DNA of 49,385 bases. Source: Komagataeibacter oboediens (GTDB taxonomy: Bacteria > Pseudomonadota > Alphaproteobacteria > Acetobacterales > Acetobacteraceae). The notes beneath the pieces are model-generated. The model worked only from the letters and a program-made list of their open reading frames with translations, searched no databases and was not told the origin of the DNA. How positions within the stretch are numbered: position 1 is the stretch's first letter; each line of letters begins with the position of its first letter. This document shows, one piece after another, positions 25,712 through 33,258 of this stretch. The stretch is from the NCBI RefSeq assembly GCF_003207815.1, contig NZ_NKTX01000020.1, forward strand, positions 1 through 49,385, given 5' to 3'. The position numbers were made by a program, and so were the translations under genes.

Positions 25712-25812
25712 GTCTGTATGCCTTTGTTCAAAACAGGATATGGCGGGCATGTGGCGAATGTGACCCTGCCGTCGTGCCATGCCAGGGAAAACGGATAAAC
25801 CGGCGTGCGGGT

Positions 25813-26412
25813 TTAGGGTAGCGGTCCCATCCACTTTCGCCATGCAGGCCAGCCATGGATGATCCTGGCCAGTGCAGCATAACCGCCGCCTGCGGGGTGG
25901 GCGCCATCGCCATGGGCGATTTCGGCACACCATGACGGATGCGCCAGCAGCGGGTTCCAGACCGACAGGAAGGGAACGTCCAGCTGCGCGCATAATCCGG
26001 CCATGGCATGTGACAGGGCCCGCGTGCGGTCATCGGGGCTGGCGCGGCCGACCGGGGTGGGGCCGATAACCAGAACCGGCCATGTCTGCCGGGCCTGTTG
26101 CAGGATTTGCTGCGCTGTCGCGATGCTTTCATCGTGCGGCACGCGTGGCAGGCCATGCGCCGTGGCGGTGCAGTCATTGACGCCAAAGGACAGCACGACG
26201 CCGCCATCATGGCGTCCCGCAAGGCGGGGCAGGGTTTCGGCATGCCATCGTACGGCAATGTCACGGCTGGTCTGTCCCCGCACGCCCAGATTATAGGGCG
26301 TGACGTCGTATCCTGCCTGCCGTTCCATGGCGCAGAGGCGTCCTACCCATCCCTGACAGGTTTCATCGCCCGTTCCCGTTACGTAGCTATCGCCGATAAA
26401 ACAGATTCGCAT
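25813..26412 (-). CDS. SGNH/GDSL-family hydrolase
   Basis: A 199-residue esterase/lipase-type protein of the SGNH superfamily. Block I is MRICFIGDSYVTGTG (catalytic Ser in GDS), block II has the Gly of NLGVRGQTS, block III is LSFGVNDC (Asn), and block V is DGAHPAGGGY with the catalytic Asp-xx-His. No signal peptide is seen at the chosen start, ATG 26412, which directly precedes the conserved strand; an upstream ATG (26448) adds 12 unlikely residues. The substrate is unknown; members act on acyl esters, carbohydrates or lysophospholipids. Confidence 0.9.
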   Translation of the reverse strand: MRICFIGDSYVTGTGDETCQGWVGRLCAMERQAGYDVTPYNLGVRGQTSRDIAVRWHAETLPRLAGRHDGGVVLSFGVNDCTATAHGLPRVPHDESIATAQQILQQARQTWPVLVIGPTPVGRASPDDRTRALSHAMAGLCAQLDVPFLSVWNPLLAHPSWCAEIAHGDGAHPAGGGYAALARIIHGWPAWRKWMGPLP

Positions 26413-26541
26413 TCCCCCATGATAGGCGCGTTGGCGAGGGAAAACCATGGCGGAACGGATTGGTGCTTCTGCACTTTCTTATTTTGTTCTCATGCTTTAG
26501 GGTTTGTGAACACGCTGCGAACATGGGGTGGGAACACAGGA

Positions 26542-27618
26542 ATGCGGGCAGGGATCGTGCCATGGCTGGGATGCGGGCTGCTGCTGGCCCCGCCGCCCGC
26601 CATGGCGGGGCAGTCAGGTTATGGCGTGCCCGCCGCAACCGTGGGCTGTATGCAGGCGGCGACGTTGGAACGGGTGGACGGGCTGGCTGTCACTGCCGCG
26701 CATGAGCGCGTGCTGGCCCAACTGCATTGCAGGCGTGTGGACGGGACAGGAAGCTGGCAAATGCTGGGCCATCATGGCGATGCGGTGCTGCTGCGCCACC
26801 TGCCTGTCCGCAAAGGGGATGTGCCGCTTTATTTCCCTGCTGCTGCCGTGCGCCCTGCATCGGGTATGGCGGTGGTGCTGCCACCTGGCCTGTTGCGCCT
26901 TGTCCTTGCGGGGGTGGGGGCGGTGCTGGCATGGCCGCTGCTGCGGTATGGCTGGCGGTTTTTCCGTCGGCACCGGGCATGGCGCGTATGCAGGGGGCTG
27001 GTGAACCGGCATGCCGATGCCCTGCGCATCCGGCGCAGGCAACTGGTGCAGGTCAACAGCTATGGCGTGGAACGTACGACCCGATGGCGGCGCGAACAGG
27101 CGGAATTCATCAAAACGGTCGTGCAACCCACGTTACGGGCACGCCGCCTGCAATGGGCATGGCCGGTCATTGCGGACCGCGTGCAGGCCCGGATCGAACA
27201 TGTGGCCAGCCAGAAACTGTCGCGTGGGGAGGCCGTGCAGGCCGGCAGCGGTTACGCGCCGGACATGGACCCCATTGCATATGAACGTTATTGCGCCGAA
27301 CGCCTGCGGGCCTGTGGCTGGGACGCGCATGCGACGCCGCCCGGCGGGGACCAGGGCGCGGATGTCATTGCCACGCGCGGCAGGACGCGTCTGGTCGTGC
27401 AGTGCAAGCTGTATCGTAATGCGGTGGGGAATGAGGCGGTGCAGCAGATTTCGGCAGCCCGGCTGCATTATCAGGCGGACGTGGCGGCCGTGGTGTCCAA
27501 CTCGGATTACACGACATCCGCCCGGCAGCTGGCACAGTCGAACCACGTGGCCCTGCTGCATCATGATGAACTGCCTGCCTTTGCCGCCCAACTGGCGCGG
27601 GCACGAAAAAAGGCATGA
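26542..27618 (+). CDS. Membrane-anchored Mrr-like restriction endonuclease-fold protein
   Basis: A 358-residue protein with an N-terminal signal or anchor (MRAGIVPWLGCGLLLAPPPA), a short extracytoplasmic segment of about 85 residues, a transmembrane helix (LLRLVLAGVGAVLAWPLL, about 115-132), a basic linker and a C-terminal Mrr-type nuclease domain. The PD-(D/E)xK features are visible: YERYCAERLRACGWDA, GGDQGADVIA (Asp) and LVVQCKLY (Gln-x-Lys), then VGNEAVQQI. Mrr-type domains cleave DNA, some of them modified DNA. ATG at 26542 has ACAGGA just before it. It diverges from the SGNH hydrolase and stands alone; a role in defence or DNA turnover is possible but not shown. Confidence 0.85.
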   Translation: MRAGIVPWLGCGLLLAPPPAMAGQSGYGVPAATVGCMQAATLERVDGLAVTAAHERVLAQLHCRRVDGTGSWQMLGHHGDAVLLRHLPVRKGDVPLYFPAAAVRPASGMAVVLPPGLLRLVLAGVGAVLAWPLLRYGWRFFRRHRAWRVCRGLVNRHADALRIRRRQLVQVNSYGVERTTRWRREQAEFIKTVVQPTLRARRLQWAWPVIADRVQARIEHVASQKLSRGEAVQAGSGYAPDMDPIAYERYCAERLRACGWDAHATPPGGDQGADVIATRGRTRLVVQCKLYRNAVGNEAVQQISAARLHYQADVAAVVSNSDYTTSARQLAQSNHVALLHHDELPAFAAQLARARKKA

Positions 27619-27662
27619 GTCTTCATCATGTCATAACATGACAGAATGTGTCTGATGGATGC

Positions 27663-27682
27663 GCGCCGGGTGTCCCCGGCGC
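27663..27682. terminator. GC-rich hairpin between convergent genes
   Basis: GCGCCGGG, loop TGTC, CCCGGCGC: a perfect 8-bp stem between the Mrr-like gene and the tiny gene on the opposite strand. No T-run follows. Confidence 0.5.
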
Positions 27683-27689
27683 GACATGG

Positions 27690-27791
27690 TCAATCGCGTG
27701 ATGCTGCGGGAACAGGTGCGGAAGGACGATTGCGCGTACTCAACCGGACCGTGATCAGCAGATGGGCGATCATGCGTGCAGAGTTGCTCAT
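27690..27791 (-). CDS. 33-residue small protein with strong ribosome site
   Basis: An open frame MSNSARMIAHLLITVRLST and a further 14 residues (NRPSAPVPAASRD), then TGA. The start codon is preceded by AGGAGGT at seven bases, the best Shine-Dalgarno sequence in this part of the window. The N-terminal half could form a short amphipathic helix. I do not recognise it. It is not a leader peptide of a visible downstream gene, because the next gene on that side is antisense. A real small protein is likely but unproven. Confidence 0.55.
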   Translation of the reverse strand: MSNSARMIAHLLITVRLSTRNRPSAPVPAASRD

Positions 27792-27938
27792 GTATCATAC
27801 CTCCTATCTTTCCTATACATGAATCGTTTCACGAAAGCGAAGGTTTCCTGCAAAGTTGAAACAAATTCCGTGTGCCGTTGCGCTTTATGGCCGCCATCCC
27901 CATCTCTACGGTCAGATATGACAGGATGAGGGAAAAGT

Positions 27939-28145
27939 TTGAGACGACATCGTGTAATGCTGGACGGGCGTGAACTGTATGCGGGCGCGCAATGGACCCA
28001 TGTCCAGCGGTTTGCGGATGCCCTGCGTGCCCGTGGGCATGACGCCGTGGCGATTCGTGACGAGACGCCGCTTCCCCCCCGTGCACCGCGCCCCCGTCTG
28101 AGGGGCCTGCCGCCATGCGGGCCGGGCCACGGACGCCGCCCGTAG
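27939..28145 (+). CDS. 68-residue protein upstream of SMR pump
   Basis: The start is TTG at 27939, with GAGGGA about six bases upstream. The product opens MRRHRVMLDGRELYAGAQW and contains HVQRFADALRARGHDAVAIR, then a Pro/Arg-rich tail. The stop lies three bases before the start of the SMR gene, so the two are probably cotranscribed. I do not recognise the family. The coding-like N-terminal part and the tight spacing argue for a real gene. Confidence 0.5.
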   Translation: MRRHRVMLDGRELYAGAQWTHVQRFADALRARGHDAVAIRDETPLPPRAPRPRLRGLPPCGPGHGRRP

Positions 28146-28148
28146 GGC

Positions 28149-28481
28149 ATGGCGTACATCTATCTGCTGGTTGCGATCGTGGCGGAAGTCACCGCTACGT
28201 TCTGCCTGACATTGTCCAACGGCTTTACACGTCTGGTGCCGTCCTGCGTCACGGTGGCGGGGTACGCCGTGGCGTTCTATTCGCTGTCGCTGGCGTTGCG
28301 CACTATCCCAACCGGCATGGCGTATGCCATCTGGTCCGGCATTGGCACGGTGCTGATTGCGCTGGTCTGCCGCGTGGTGCTGGGACAGAAGCTGGATCTG
28401 GCGGCCATTGCCGGCATGACGCTTATCATATGCGGCGTGCTGGTCATGAACCTGCTGTCCGGCGCGGGCCGACATGGATAA
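28149..28481 (+). CDS. Small multidrug resistance (SMR) family transporter
   Basis: A 110-residue protein with four transmembrane helices, the full length of EmrE/SugE-type pumps, which work as antiparallel dimers exporting cations or guanidinium with proton antiport. The essential membrane Glu is at residue 13 (LLVAIVAEVTATF). The helix-3 signature AYAIWSGIGTVLIAL with its Trp is present, as is YSLSLALRTIPTGMAYA, typical of the Qac/EmrE subtype. The start follows the upstream 68-residue gene by three bases. A terminator-like hairpin at the stop codon serves the opposite strand. Confidence 0.95.
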   Translation: MAYIYLLVAIVAEVTATFCLTLSNGFTRLVPSCVTVAGYAVAFYSLSLALRTIPTGMAYAIWSGIGTVLIALVCRVVLGQKLDLAAIAGMTLIICGVLVMNLLSGAGRHG

Positions 28482-28510
28482 AAAAGGCCGGTCCCACAAG
28501 GGAACCAGCC
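28480..28510 (-). terminator. Intrinsic terminator for the glycine-rich lipoprotein gene
   Basis: On the minus strand an imperfect GC-rich hairpin (GGCTGGTTCCC, TTGT loop, GGGACCGGCC) is followed at once by TTTTTT. It starts seven bases after the stop of the lipoprotein gene and overlaps the SMR stop codon. Confidence 0.75.
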
Positions 28511-28517
28511 CGTTTCA

Positions 28518-28904
28518 TTACCGTCGGCCGCCGGGACCGCCGCCCCCGTGGCCGCCACCGCCATGACCACCACTACCGCCGGGACCGCGTCCGCCCCCAC
28601 CGGGGCCACCGCCACCCGGTCCGCCACCATGGAAGCCCCCACCGGGTCCACCACCGCCCGGCCTGCCGCCACGGAAACCGCCACCGGGTCCGCCGCGGCC
28701 ACCACCGTGGCCGCCGCCCCATCCGCCGTCGCGTCCCATATAGATGGGCGCACCGCCGTAATAGTCGCCATATCCGCTGTAATAGCCGCCGGAGGGACCG
28801 TAGCCGTACCCACCATAGCCGCCATAATAGCCGGGACCGTCGACACAGGCGACAAGCGGGCTGGCCAATGCCAGTACCGTCAATGACCGGGTCAGTCGTT
28901 TCAT
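28518..28904 (-). CDS. Glycine-rich lipoprotein
   Basis: A 128-residue protein. Residues 1-20 form a lipoprotein signal (MKRLTRSLTVLALASPLVAC, lipobox LVAC). The first mature segment is a Tyr/Gly-rich repeat (YYGGYGGYGYGPSGGYYSGYG). The rest is built of GGGPGGG and GGHGGG repeats with scattered Arg and His. It is predicted to be membrane-anchored in the periplasm and largely disordered; a binding or surface role is possible, but there is no specific family. An intrinsic terminator follows the stop codon. Confidence 0.85.
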   Translation of the reverse strand: MKRLTRSLTVLALASPLVACVDGPGYYGGYGGYGYGPSGGYYSGYGDYYGGAPIYMGRDGGWGGGHGGGRGGPGGGFRGGRPGGGGPGGGFHGGGPGGGGPGGGGRGPGGSGGHGGGGHGGGGPGGRR

Positions 28905-29066
28905 GGGAAAGAGCGTCCTTTTTCCATATACAGCTTCACGTCCTGATCCAGTCAGGTTTCCCACTGTATAAAGAAAAAAGGCACAAAGACGACCATTGAT
29001 GGCCGTCGCCACGCCGGCCGGGGGGCGTAATGCTGCACGCCACCCGTTACCGGCGGGTTTCAGGAA

Positions 29067-29243
29067 TTATTTCAGGCCGTCGGCCTTGGCCAGTTCCTTG
29101 ACGCGGCGCAGCAGGGAAACGGCATAATCCTCGGCTTCCATGGCGGAACTGAAGCCGCTCAGCGTGCCGGTCAGGCCACCGATGTTTACTTCGAGGCTGT
29201 ACTTGCCCTGTGCGTCGGGACCACTGGTTGCCACTTTGCTCAT
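29067..29243 (-). CDS. 58-residue small protein
   Basis: The product opens MSKVATSGPDAQGKYSLEVNI, then GGLTGTLSGFSSAMEAEDYA and ends RRVKELAKADGLK. AGGA lies eight bases before the ATG. A two-strand plus helix pattern is likely. It has clear coding character and sits in a run of tiny genes; I do not recognise the family. Confidence 0.75.
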   Translation of the reverse strand: MSKVATSGPDAQGKYSLEVNIGGLTGTLSGFSSAMEAEDYAVSLLRRVKELAKADGLK

Positions 29244-29406
29244 GATAGCATCCTAATTCTTGTTCTGTAGGGGACACACGGCGTGTCCGTTCCCAATCAC
29301 ATGGGGTCGAACAGCGTCGTGATCCATGGCCGTCGCCGCATGGCAGCCTGTCATGTCGCTCTCTTGACATGGGACAGGCCCATACGGGGGCGTGGGTCCG
29401 CCTTGC

Positions 29407-29568
29407 CTATTTCTGGCGGGCGAGTTCGGCTTCCAGCTTCCTGGCGCGTTCTTCAAGCGCGCGGGCGTGTTCGGGCCGGTCCTTCAGCGCAATGGCGTAA
29501 TCCCGGCGCACCTGTTCAAGTTCACGCTGCAGATCCGTGGCGGAGGGAAGGTGGTGTCCTGCTGACAT
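29407..29568 (-). CDS. 53-residue coiled-coil small protein
   Basis: After a short MSAGHHLPSATD lead, the product is one long charged helix with heptad-like spacing (DLQRELEQVRRDYAIALKD, then HARALEERARKLEAELARQ). AGGA lies about eight bases before the ATG. It is probably a small cytosolic coiled-coil protein; partner unknown. It is on the same strand as, and downstream of, no other coding gene within 400 bases. Confidence 0.7.
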   Translation of the reverse strand: MSAGHHLPSATDLQRELEQVRRDYAIALKDRPEHARALEERARKLEAELARQK

Positions 29569-29778
29569 AAAGAATTCCTGTGTTTCGTAATGGATTGTTC
29601 CTTCATGTCGGAACATATTTTCCCGCTGCAACCTGTCCTTTATGCGGATGTGGTATGACATGGCCGGACAGCGGCTTGCGATGTCGGCCATCATTGGCAT
29701 GATTGGCGGATCGTGGAGCACGGTGGCCCATGGGCACCGGGCAGGGCCACCGGAACAGCTGGCAGGGGAGAACCGGAC

Positions 29779-29955
29779 GTGGATTTCAAGGCGGGTGATA
29801 TTGTGGTGGTCAAGGATGATGCGGCCGTCAGACCGGAACTGCGCGGCATGAAGGGCACGATTGTCGAGATTATCGAAAACGGACAGATTCGCGTGCGCAG
29901 CGACAGCACGGGAAATGACGAATGGTTTTCCGCATCCGACCTGCGGCATGAATGA
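29779..29955 (+). CDS. 58-residue SH3/KOW-like small protein
   Basis: The start is GTG at 29779, preceded by GGGGAG. The sequence VDFKAGDIVVVKDDAAVRP and then RGMKGTIVEIIENGQIRVR has the alternating hydrophobic strands and the central Gly-Thr-Ile-Val of KOW/SH3-like barrels; it ends WFSASDLRHE. Such folds bind RNA, protein or metals. No partner gene is evident. The longer open frame upstream is low-complexity and not protein-like. Confidence 0.7.
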   Translation: MDFKAGDIVVVKDDAAVRPELRGMKGTIVEIIENGQIRVRSDSTGNDEWFSASDLRHE

Positions 29956-29967
29956 ACGGGACGGGGA

Positions 29968-30087
29968 TCAATCCCCATCCCACAGGCGCAGGAACGCGTA
30001 AGGATAGGCCCTGCAGGTCTGGACAAGGTGCCGCATCCGCACGGACCAGTCGCGTGAAGGGATGGAGGGCGCGCGGGGTGCCTGCAT
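29968..30087 (-). CDS. Possible 39-residue small protein
   Basis: MQAPRAPSIPSRDWSVRMRH, then LVQTCRAYPYAFLRLWDGD. AAGGAG lies seven bases before this ATG; another in-frame ATG is two codons upstream. The gene is tail-to-tail with the SH3-like gene, 12 bases between the stops. No family is recognised. Confidence 0.45.
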   Translation of the reverse strand: MQAPRAPSIPSRDWSVRMRHLVQTCRAYPYAFLRLWDGD

Positions 30088-30338
30088 GACCATGCTCCTT
30101 GCCTGTCTCGGGACCGGCCCTGTGGCAGGGCACCGGCCCGGATGGTTCGTGAATTCCGTAACGTCATACAGGCATGGAAGATGCACTGGCGGGATTCACA
30201 TCCGCATGAAATATCCCTGATGTGCGATACATGCATTGCGGCTGCGCATGCCGTGTTTGGACGCCTGTCCCTTCCGGGTGTTAGAAGGAACGGGGCCGGG
30301 CCTGCCGGTAACCCGATCGACAGACAGCGAAGAGATTT

Positions 30339-30530
30339 ATGAACCGCGGCAAGATTATAAAATGGGCCACCATCATGTCCCTGCTCCTGATGATTGGCAG
30401 CGTGGGGGTGCTGGTGCGCGGTATGACCGCTGACGGGATTGGCCCGGTCTCATGGATGGTGGCCGAAGGACTGGCGGGCCTTGGCCTGCTTGGTCTTGGG
30501 GTGATCAACATATGTGGCGGACGCGACTGA
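30339..30530 (+). CDS. 63-residue two-helix membrane protein
   Basis: The product has two hydrophobic helices: IIKWATIMSLLLMIGSVGVLV (about 6-26) and MVAEGLAGLGLLGLGVIN (about 40-57). A weak GAAGAG site precedes the ATG. I do not recognise the family. It converges with the small lipoprotein gene, 27 bases away. Confidence 0.65.
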   Translation: MNRGKIIKWATIMSLLLMIGSVGVLVRGMTADGIGPVSWMVAEGLAGLGLLGLGVINICGGRD

Positions 30531-30557
30531 CCGCGACGCGCCCGCTTTTCTCCACCT

Positions 30558-30731
30558 TCAGTTACCCATGCCCGGCCCGCCAGAGCCGCCGGGACCGTCA
30601 CTGGGCGCATCCTGTCCTGGCGATCCGGTCATGCCGCCTACGCCGCCGCTTTCGCTCGGGTCGGTGGGGGGATGGCCGGACTGGCATGCTGTCAGTCCCG
30701 CCAGCAGTAGCAGAACGGCAATTTTTTTCAT
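30558..30731 (-). CDS. Small lipoprotein
   Basis: A 57-residue precursor: MKKIAVLLLLAGLTAC with lipobox LTAC, then a short Gly/Pro/Ser-rich mature part ending GGPGMGN. It is predicted to be lipid-anchored in the periplasm. Its role is unknown. An upstream ATG at 30755 would add eight residues and spoil the signal. Confidence 0.75.
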   Translation of the reverse strand: MKKIAVLLLLAGLTACQSGHPPTDPSESGGVGGMTGSPGQDAPSDGPGGSGGPGMGN

Positions 30732-30814
30732 CTGGGTCTTACGTCCTTCAATCACGCTATGGTGAGGTATGTAAGGATATTCCCCCCGGAATCAACGGTG
30801 TTTCCCTACGGCCA

Positions 30815-32014
30815 TCAAGGATGGTGGGGCGGCACGGGTTGCACGCCCAGACGATAAAGGGTGGTTTCGTTGTATGTCTGTCCCGGTTTCAGTTCGATAC
30901 CGGGGAAAGCCGGGTGGTTCGGGCTGTCGGGGTAATGCTGGGTTTCCAGCGCCACGGCATCCGTCTGGCGATAGGTGTGCCCCGAGGGGCCGGCATAACG
31001 CCCGTCAAGTGAATTGGATGTATAGACCTGCAACCCCGGCTGCGTGGTCAGCACGTCCAGCACCCGCCCCGAGGCCGGATCCCACAGGTGGGCGGCTGGC
31101 ACCGGGGTGGGTGAAAGCTGGCTGTTGACGATCCAGTTCTGGTCATAACCGTGCGGATACATCATTTGCGGGTCCGTATTGCGCAGGCGCTCGCCAATGC
31201 GGTGGGGTGTCCGGAAATCAAGCGCCGTGCCCGCGACCGGCGCGACCGTGCCCAGCGGCACCGATTTTGCGTCGATCGGGGTGAAGCTGTCGGCATTGAC
31301 CTGCAGCATCTCGTTTTCAATGGAACCACTGCCCTCGCCATTCAGGTTGAAATAGCTGTGGTTGGTCAGGTTGACCACGGTGGGCCGGTCCGTTGTCGCG
31401 ACGTAGTGCAGCGACAGTTCATTGCTGTCGTTCAGGCTGAAGGTGACATGGGTGGTCAGCGTGCCGGGAAATCCTTCGTCTCCGTTCGGGCTGACCAGCT
31501 TCAGGGTCACGCTGGCGCCATTAGCGGTGGTGCCCGCGTTTTCCACTGTCCATACATGTTTGTCGAACCCCCTGCGACCGCCATGCAGGGCGTTGGTCCC
31601 CTCGGTCCGGGGGATGTGGTAGGTCTGTCCATCCAGCACGAAGGTGCCATTGGCGATGCGGTTGGCCACGCGCCCCACAGTCGCCCCGAAAAACAGGCCG
31701 CCATGGGCGCTGTCACGGGTATATCCCACCAGCGTCGGGAACCCCAGCACGACATCCGCCACATGGCCGCGTGCGTCCGGTGCATCGATGGCGGTTATGG
31801 TCGCACCATAGGTCATGACCTGCACGCGCATGCCGTGCCGGTTGGCCATGGTAAAGCGTTCGACCACCTGGCCATCCGCCATGGTGCCAAATGGGGCGCG
31901 GTCCAGCGTTACGGGCGGGGCGGTATCAGCGTGCGCCGCTGTCGTCATTGCTGCCGCCAGCAGCAGCCCCGCAAGGGAAAAACGGTATTCCGAGCGCGAA
32001 AAAGAAGCGTGCAT
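30815..32014 (-). CDS. galM: Exported aldose 1-epimerase (GalM type)
   Basis: GalM interconverts the alpha and beta anomers of aldoses. The 399-residue precursor has a signal peptide (residues 1-29, ending AHA), so it acts in the periplasm. Family motifs in order: YGATITAIDAPD, GRVANRIANGTF (substrate-binding Asn/Arg), TNALHGG, VNLTNHSYFNLNGEGSG with the catalytic His, GYDQNWIVN, and the closing PAFPGIELKPGQTYNETTLY with the catalytic Glu (GIELKPGQ). ATG at 32014 has ACAGGA upstream. In acetic acid bacteria, sugar oxidation takes place in the periplasm and glucose dehydrogenase prefers one anomer; a periplasmic mutarotase would help supply it. That link is inference. Confidence 0.94.
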   Translation of the reverse strand: MHASFSRSEYRFSLAGLLLAAAMTTAAHADTAPPVTLDRAPFGTMADGQVVERFTMANRHGMRVQVMTYGATITAIDAPDARGHVADVVLGFPTLVGYTRDSAHGGLFFGATVGRVANRIANGTFVLDGQTYHIPRTEGTNALHGGRRGFDKHVWTVENAGTTANGASVTLKLVSPNGDEGFPGTLTTHVTFSLNDSNELSLHYVATTDRPTVVNLTNHSYFNLNGEGSGSIENEMLQVNADSFTPIDAKSVPLGTVAPVAGTALDFRTPHRIGERLRNTDPQMMYPHGYDQNWIVNSQLSPTPVPAAHLWDPASGRVLDVLTTQPGLQVYTSNSLDGRYAGPSGHTYRQTDAVALETQHYPDSPNHPAFPGIELKPGQTYNETTLYRLGVQPVPPHHP

Positions 32015-32158
32015 GGAGCATTCCTGTCATGATCCGGCTGGTCGGAAATCCTGTTATCTGCTGTTTATCTTGCCGCCATTGGCACGATCCTGCAAAACAG
32101 GGCAATGAAACCGGTTCTGGTGTGTACGCGTGCGGTTCGTGCGCATGAAAGGGAGAAA

Positions 32159-32632
32159 ATGCGATACAGGGTTGTGGTGGCGCTGATGGCTGCGGGCATT
32201 GCCTGCGGTGGAACGGTAGACGGCGCATGGGCGGAACAGGTACAGGACCTGCCCGCATCCCCGGCCCCGCATGGCGAGACGGACCTGCAGAAGCTGCCGC
32301 CGTACCAGAACAAGGTGAATGAATATATCGACCTTGCATCGGTTCAGGTGCATGGCACGCATTCATCCGCCACGTTCATCCAGGATTTTGACGAGGACAT
32401 GATCCGTCACGGGCTGCCGTTTGCCTCGGTCAGGTTTTCCGTCATGTACAACTGTGCCGCGGATACATACCGCACGCTGTCCTATGCCACATGGTCGGGC
32501 CATATGGGCACGGGCCACCGGATAGCGGACGGCCCGGTGCCACGGGGGGAAATGACGGTCGATCCCTCCCTGCGTGATGGCAGGCGCATCGCATGCGCCC
32601 ATGTGGGGCATAATCATGCCGGGGGGCAATAA
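32159..32632 (+). CDS. Secreted protein, surface-adhesin-E-like pattern
   Basis: A 157-residue precursor with a signal peptide (about residues 1-25, ending AWA). The mature sequence has EYIDLASVQVHG, FASVRFSVMYNCAADTYRTLSY and a late RRIACAHVG, with two cysteines probably paired. The arrangement recalls small surface-adhesin E-type domains, but the match is weak. ATG at 32159 is preceded by GGGAG; the frame is open to 32105. No operon partner is apparent. Confidence 0.7.
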   Translation: MRYRVVVALMAAGIACGGTVDGAWAEQVQDLPASPAPHGETDLQKLPPYQNKVNEYIDLASVQVHGTHSSATFIQDFDEDMIRHGLPFASVRFSVMYNCAADTYRTLSYATWSGHMGTGHRIADGPVPRGEMTVDPSLRDGRRIACAHVGHNHAGGQ

Positions 32633-32724
32633 TCCCCGTTTGGGGATAACCCGGGAAGTGATGTGGATAACAGCGTGGATGGGTCGGCGCATCATGCGCT
32701 GAATGGCTCGGGGAACTGCTAAAA

Positions 32725-33105
32725 ATGAACGATAAGGCTTCTGTGGATAGTCATGTAATCGATGCCGTGGCGGCATCGCTGCCCACCACTACGGCCTCTG
32801 ATACGGCCTCCATCCCGCCACAGGAGCAGGCGCGCGTTTTCCTGCAGCATCTGGCGCAGCGGGGGCTGACGGTCGCCCCGGTCGAAGGGACGGATGGCGC
32901 ATCGGCCCTGCACCAGATTTCACAGGGGCTGATCGACCTGTTCTCCAGCGAGGACCGCAAGCTGAAATACAGCGCCCTGCTGGTGCTGTTCCTTGTGCTG
33001 GTGGTGCTGTACATCCAGCCGCTGGTCATCCTGTTCGGGCTGCTGCTCAGCGGCGTGATCTTTTTCATATTCGCGCTGACGCGCCGCAGCCAGACCGCTG
33101 ACTGA
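32725..33105 (+). CDS. Small membrane protein with two C-terminal helices
   Basis: A 126-residue protein. The N-terminal half is soluble (PPQEQARVFLQHLAQRGLTV is helical); the C-terminal half contains two adjacent membrane segments, YSALLVLFLVLVVLYIQP and LVILFGLLLSGVIFFIFAL, forming a hairpin with a basic tail RRSQTAD. No family recognised. A full copy of the two-hairpin repeat follows between it and the convergent gene. Confidence 0.75.
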   Translation: MNDKASVDSHVIDAVAASLPTTTASDTASIPPQEQARVFLQHLAQRGLTVAPVEGTDGASALHQISQGLIDLFSSEDRKLKYSALLVLFLVLVVLYIQPLVILFGLLLSGVIFFIFALTRRSQTAD

Positions 33106-33143
33106 CCCGGAAGCTGTCTGGAAAGCACCCTGTAAACATAAGG

Positions 33144-33221
33144 AAGTTTTTGGTGAAGCTTTTTTCGGAAAGCTTCTGGAGACGTCGCCTTTCTGGAAAA
33201 AGGCGACACCCGAAACCTTTT
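33144..33221 (-). repeat. Two-hairpin intergenic repeat, copy e
   Basis: Complete copy in reverse orientation: GAAGTTTTTGGTGAAGC, an AGCTT...AAGCTT hairpin, then GTCGCCTTTCTGGAAAAAGGCGAC as second hairpin and ACCCGAAACC. It lies between convergent genes. Confidence 0.92.
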
Positions 33222-33258
33222 ATTTTTTGTTATCGATACGCGGATTTTAAACGACTTC

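Noticed and set aside
28518-28735. Regular GGN-rich repeats resembling an array
   Set aside because: They encode the glycine-rich tail of the lipoprotein and have no spacer structure, so this is not a CRISPR array.
30142-30342. A 66-codon open frame before the two-helix membrane protein
   Set aside because: Poor start context and no protein-like pattern; the next gene has a better claim to the region.
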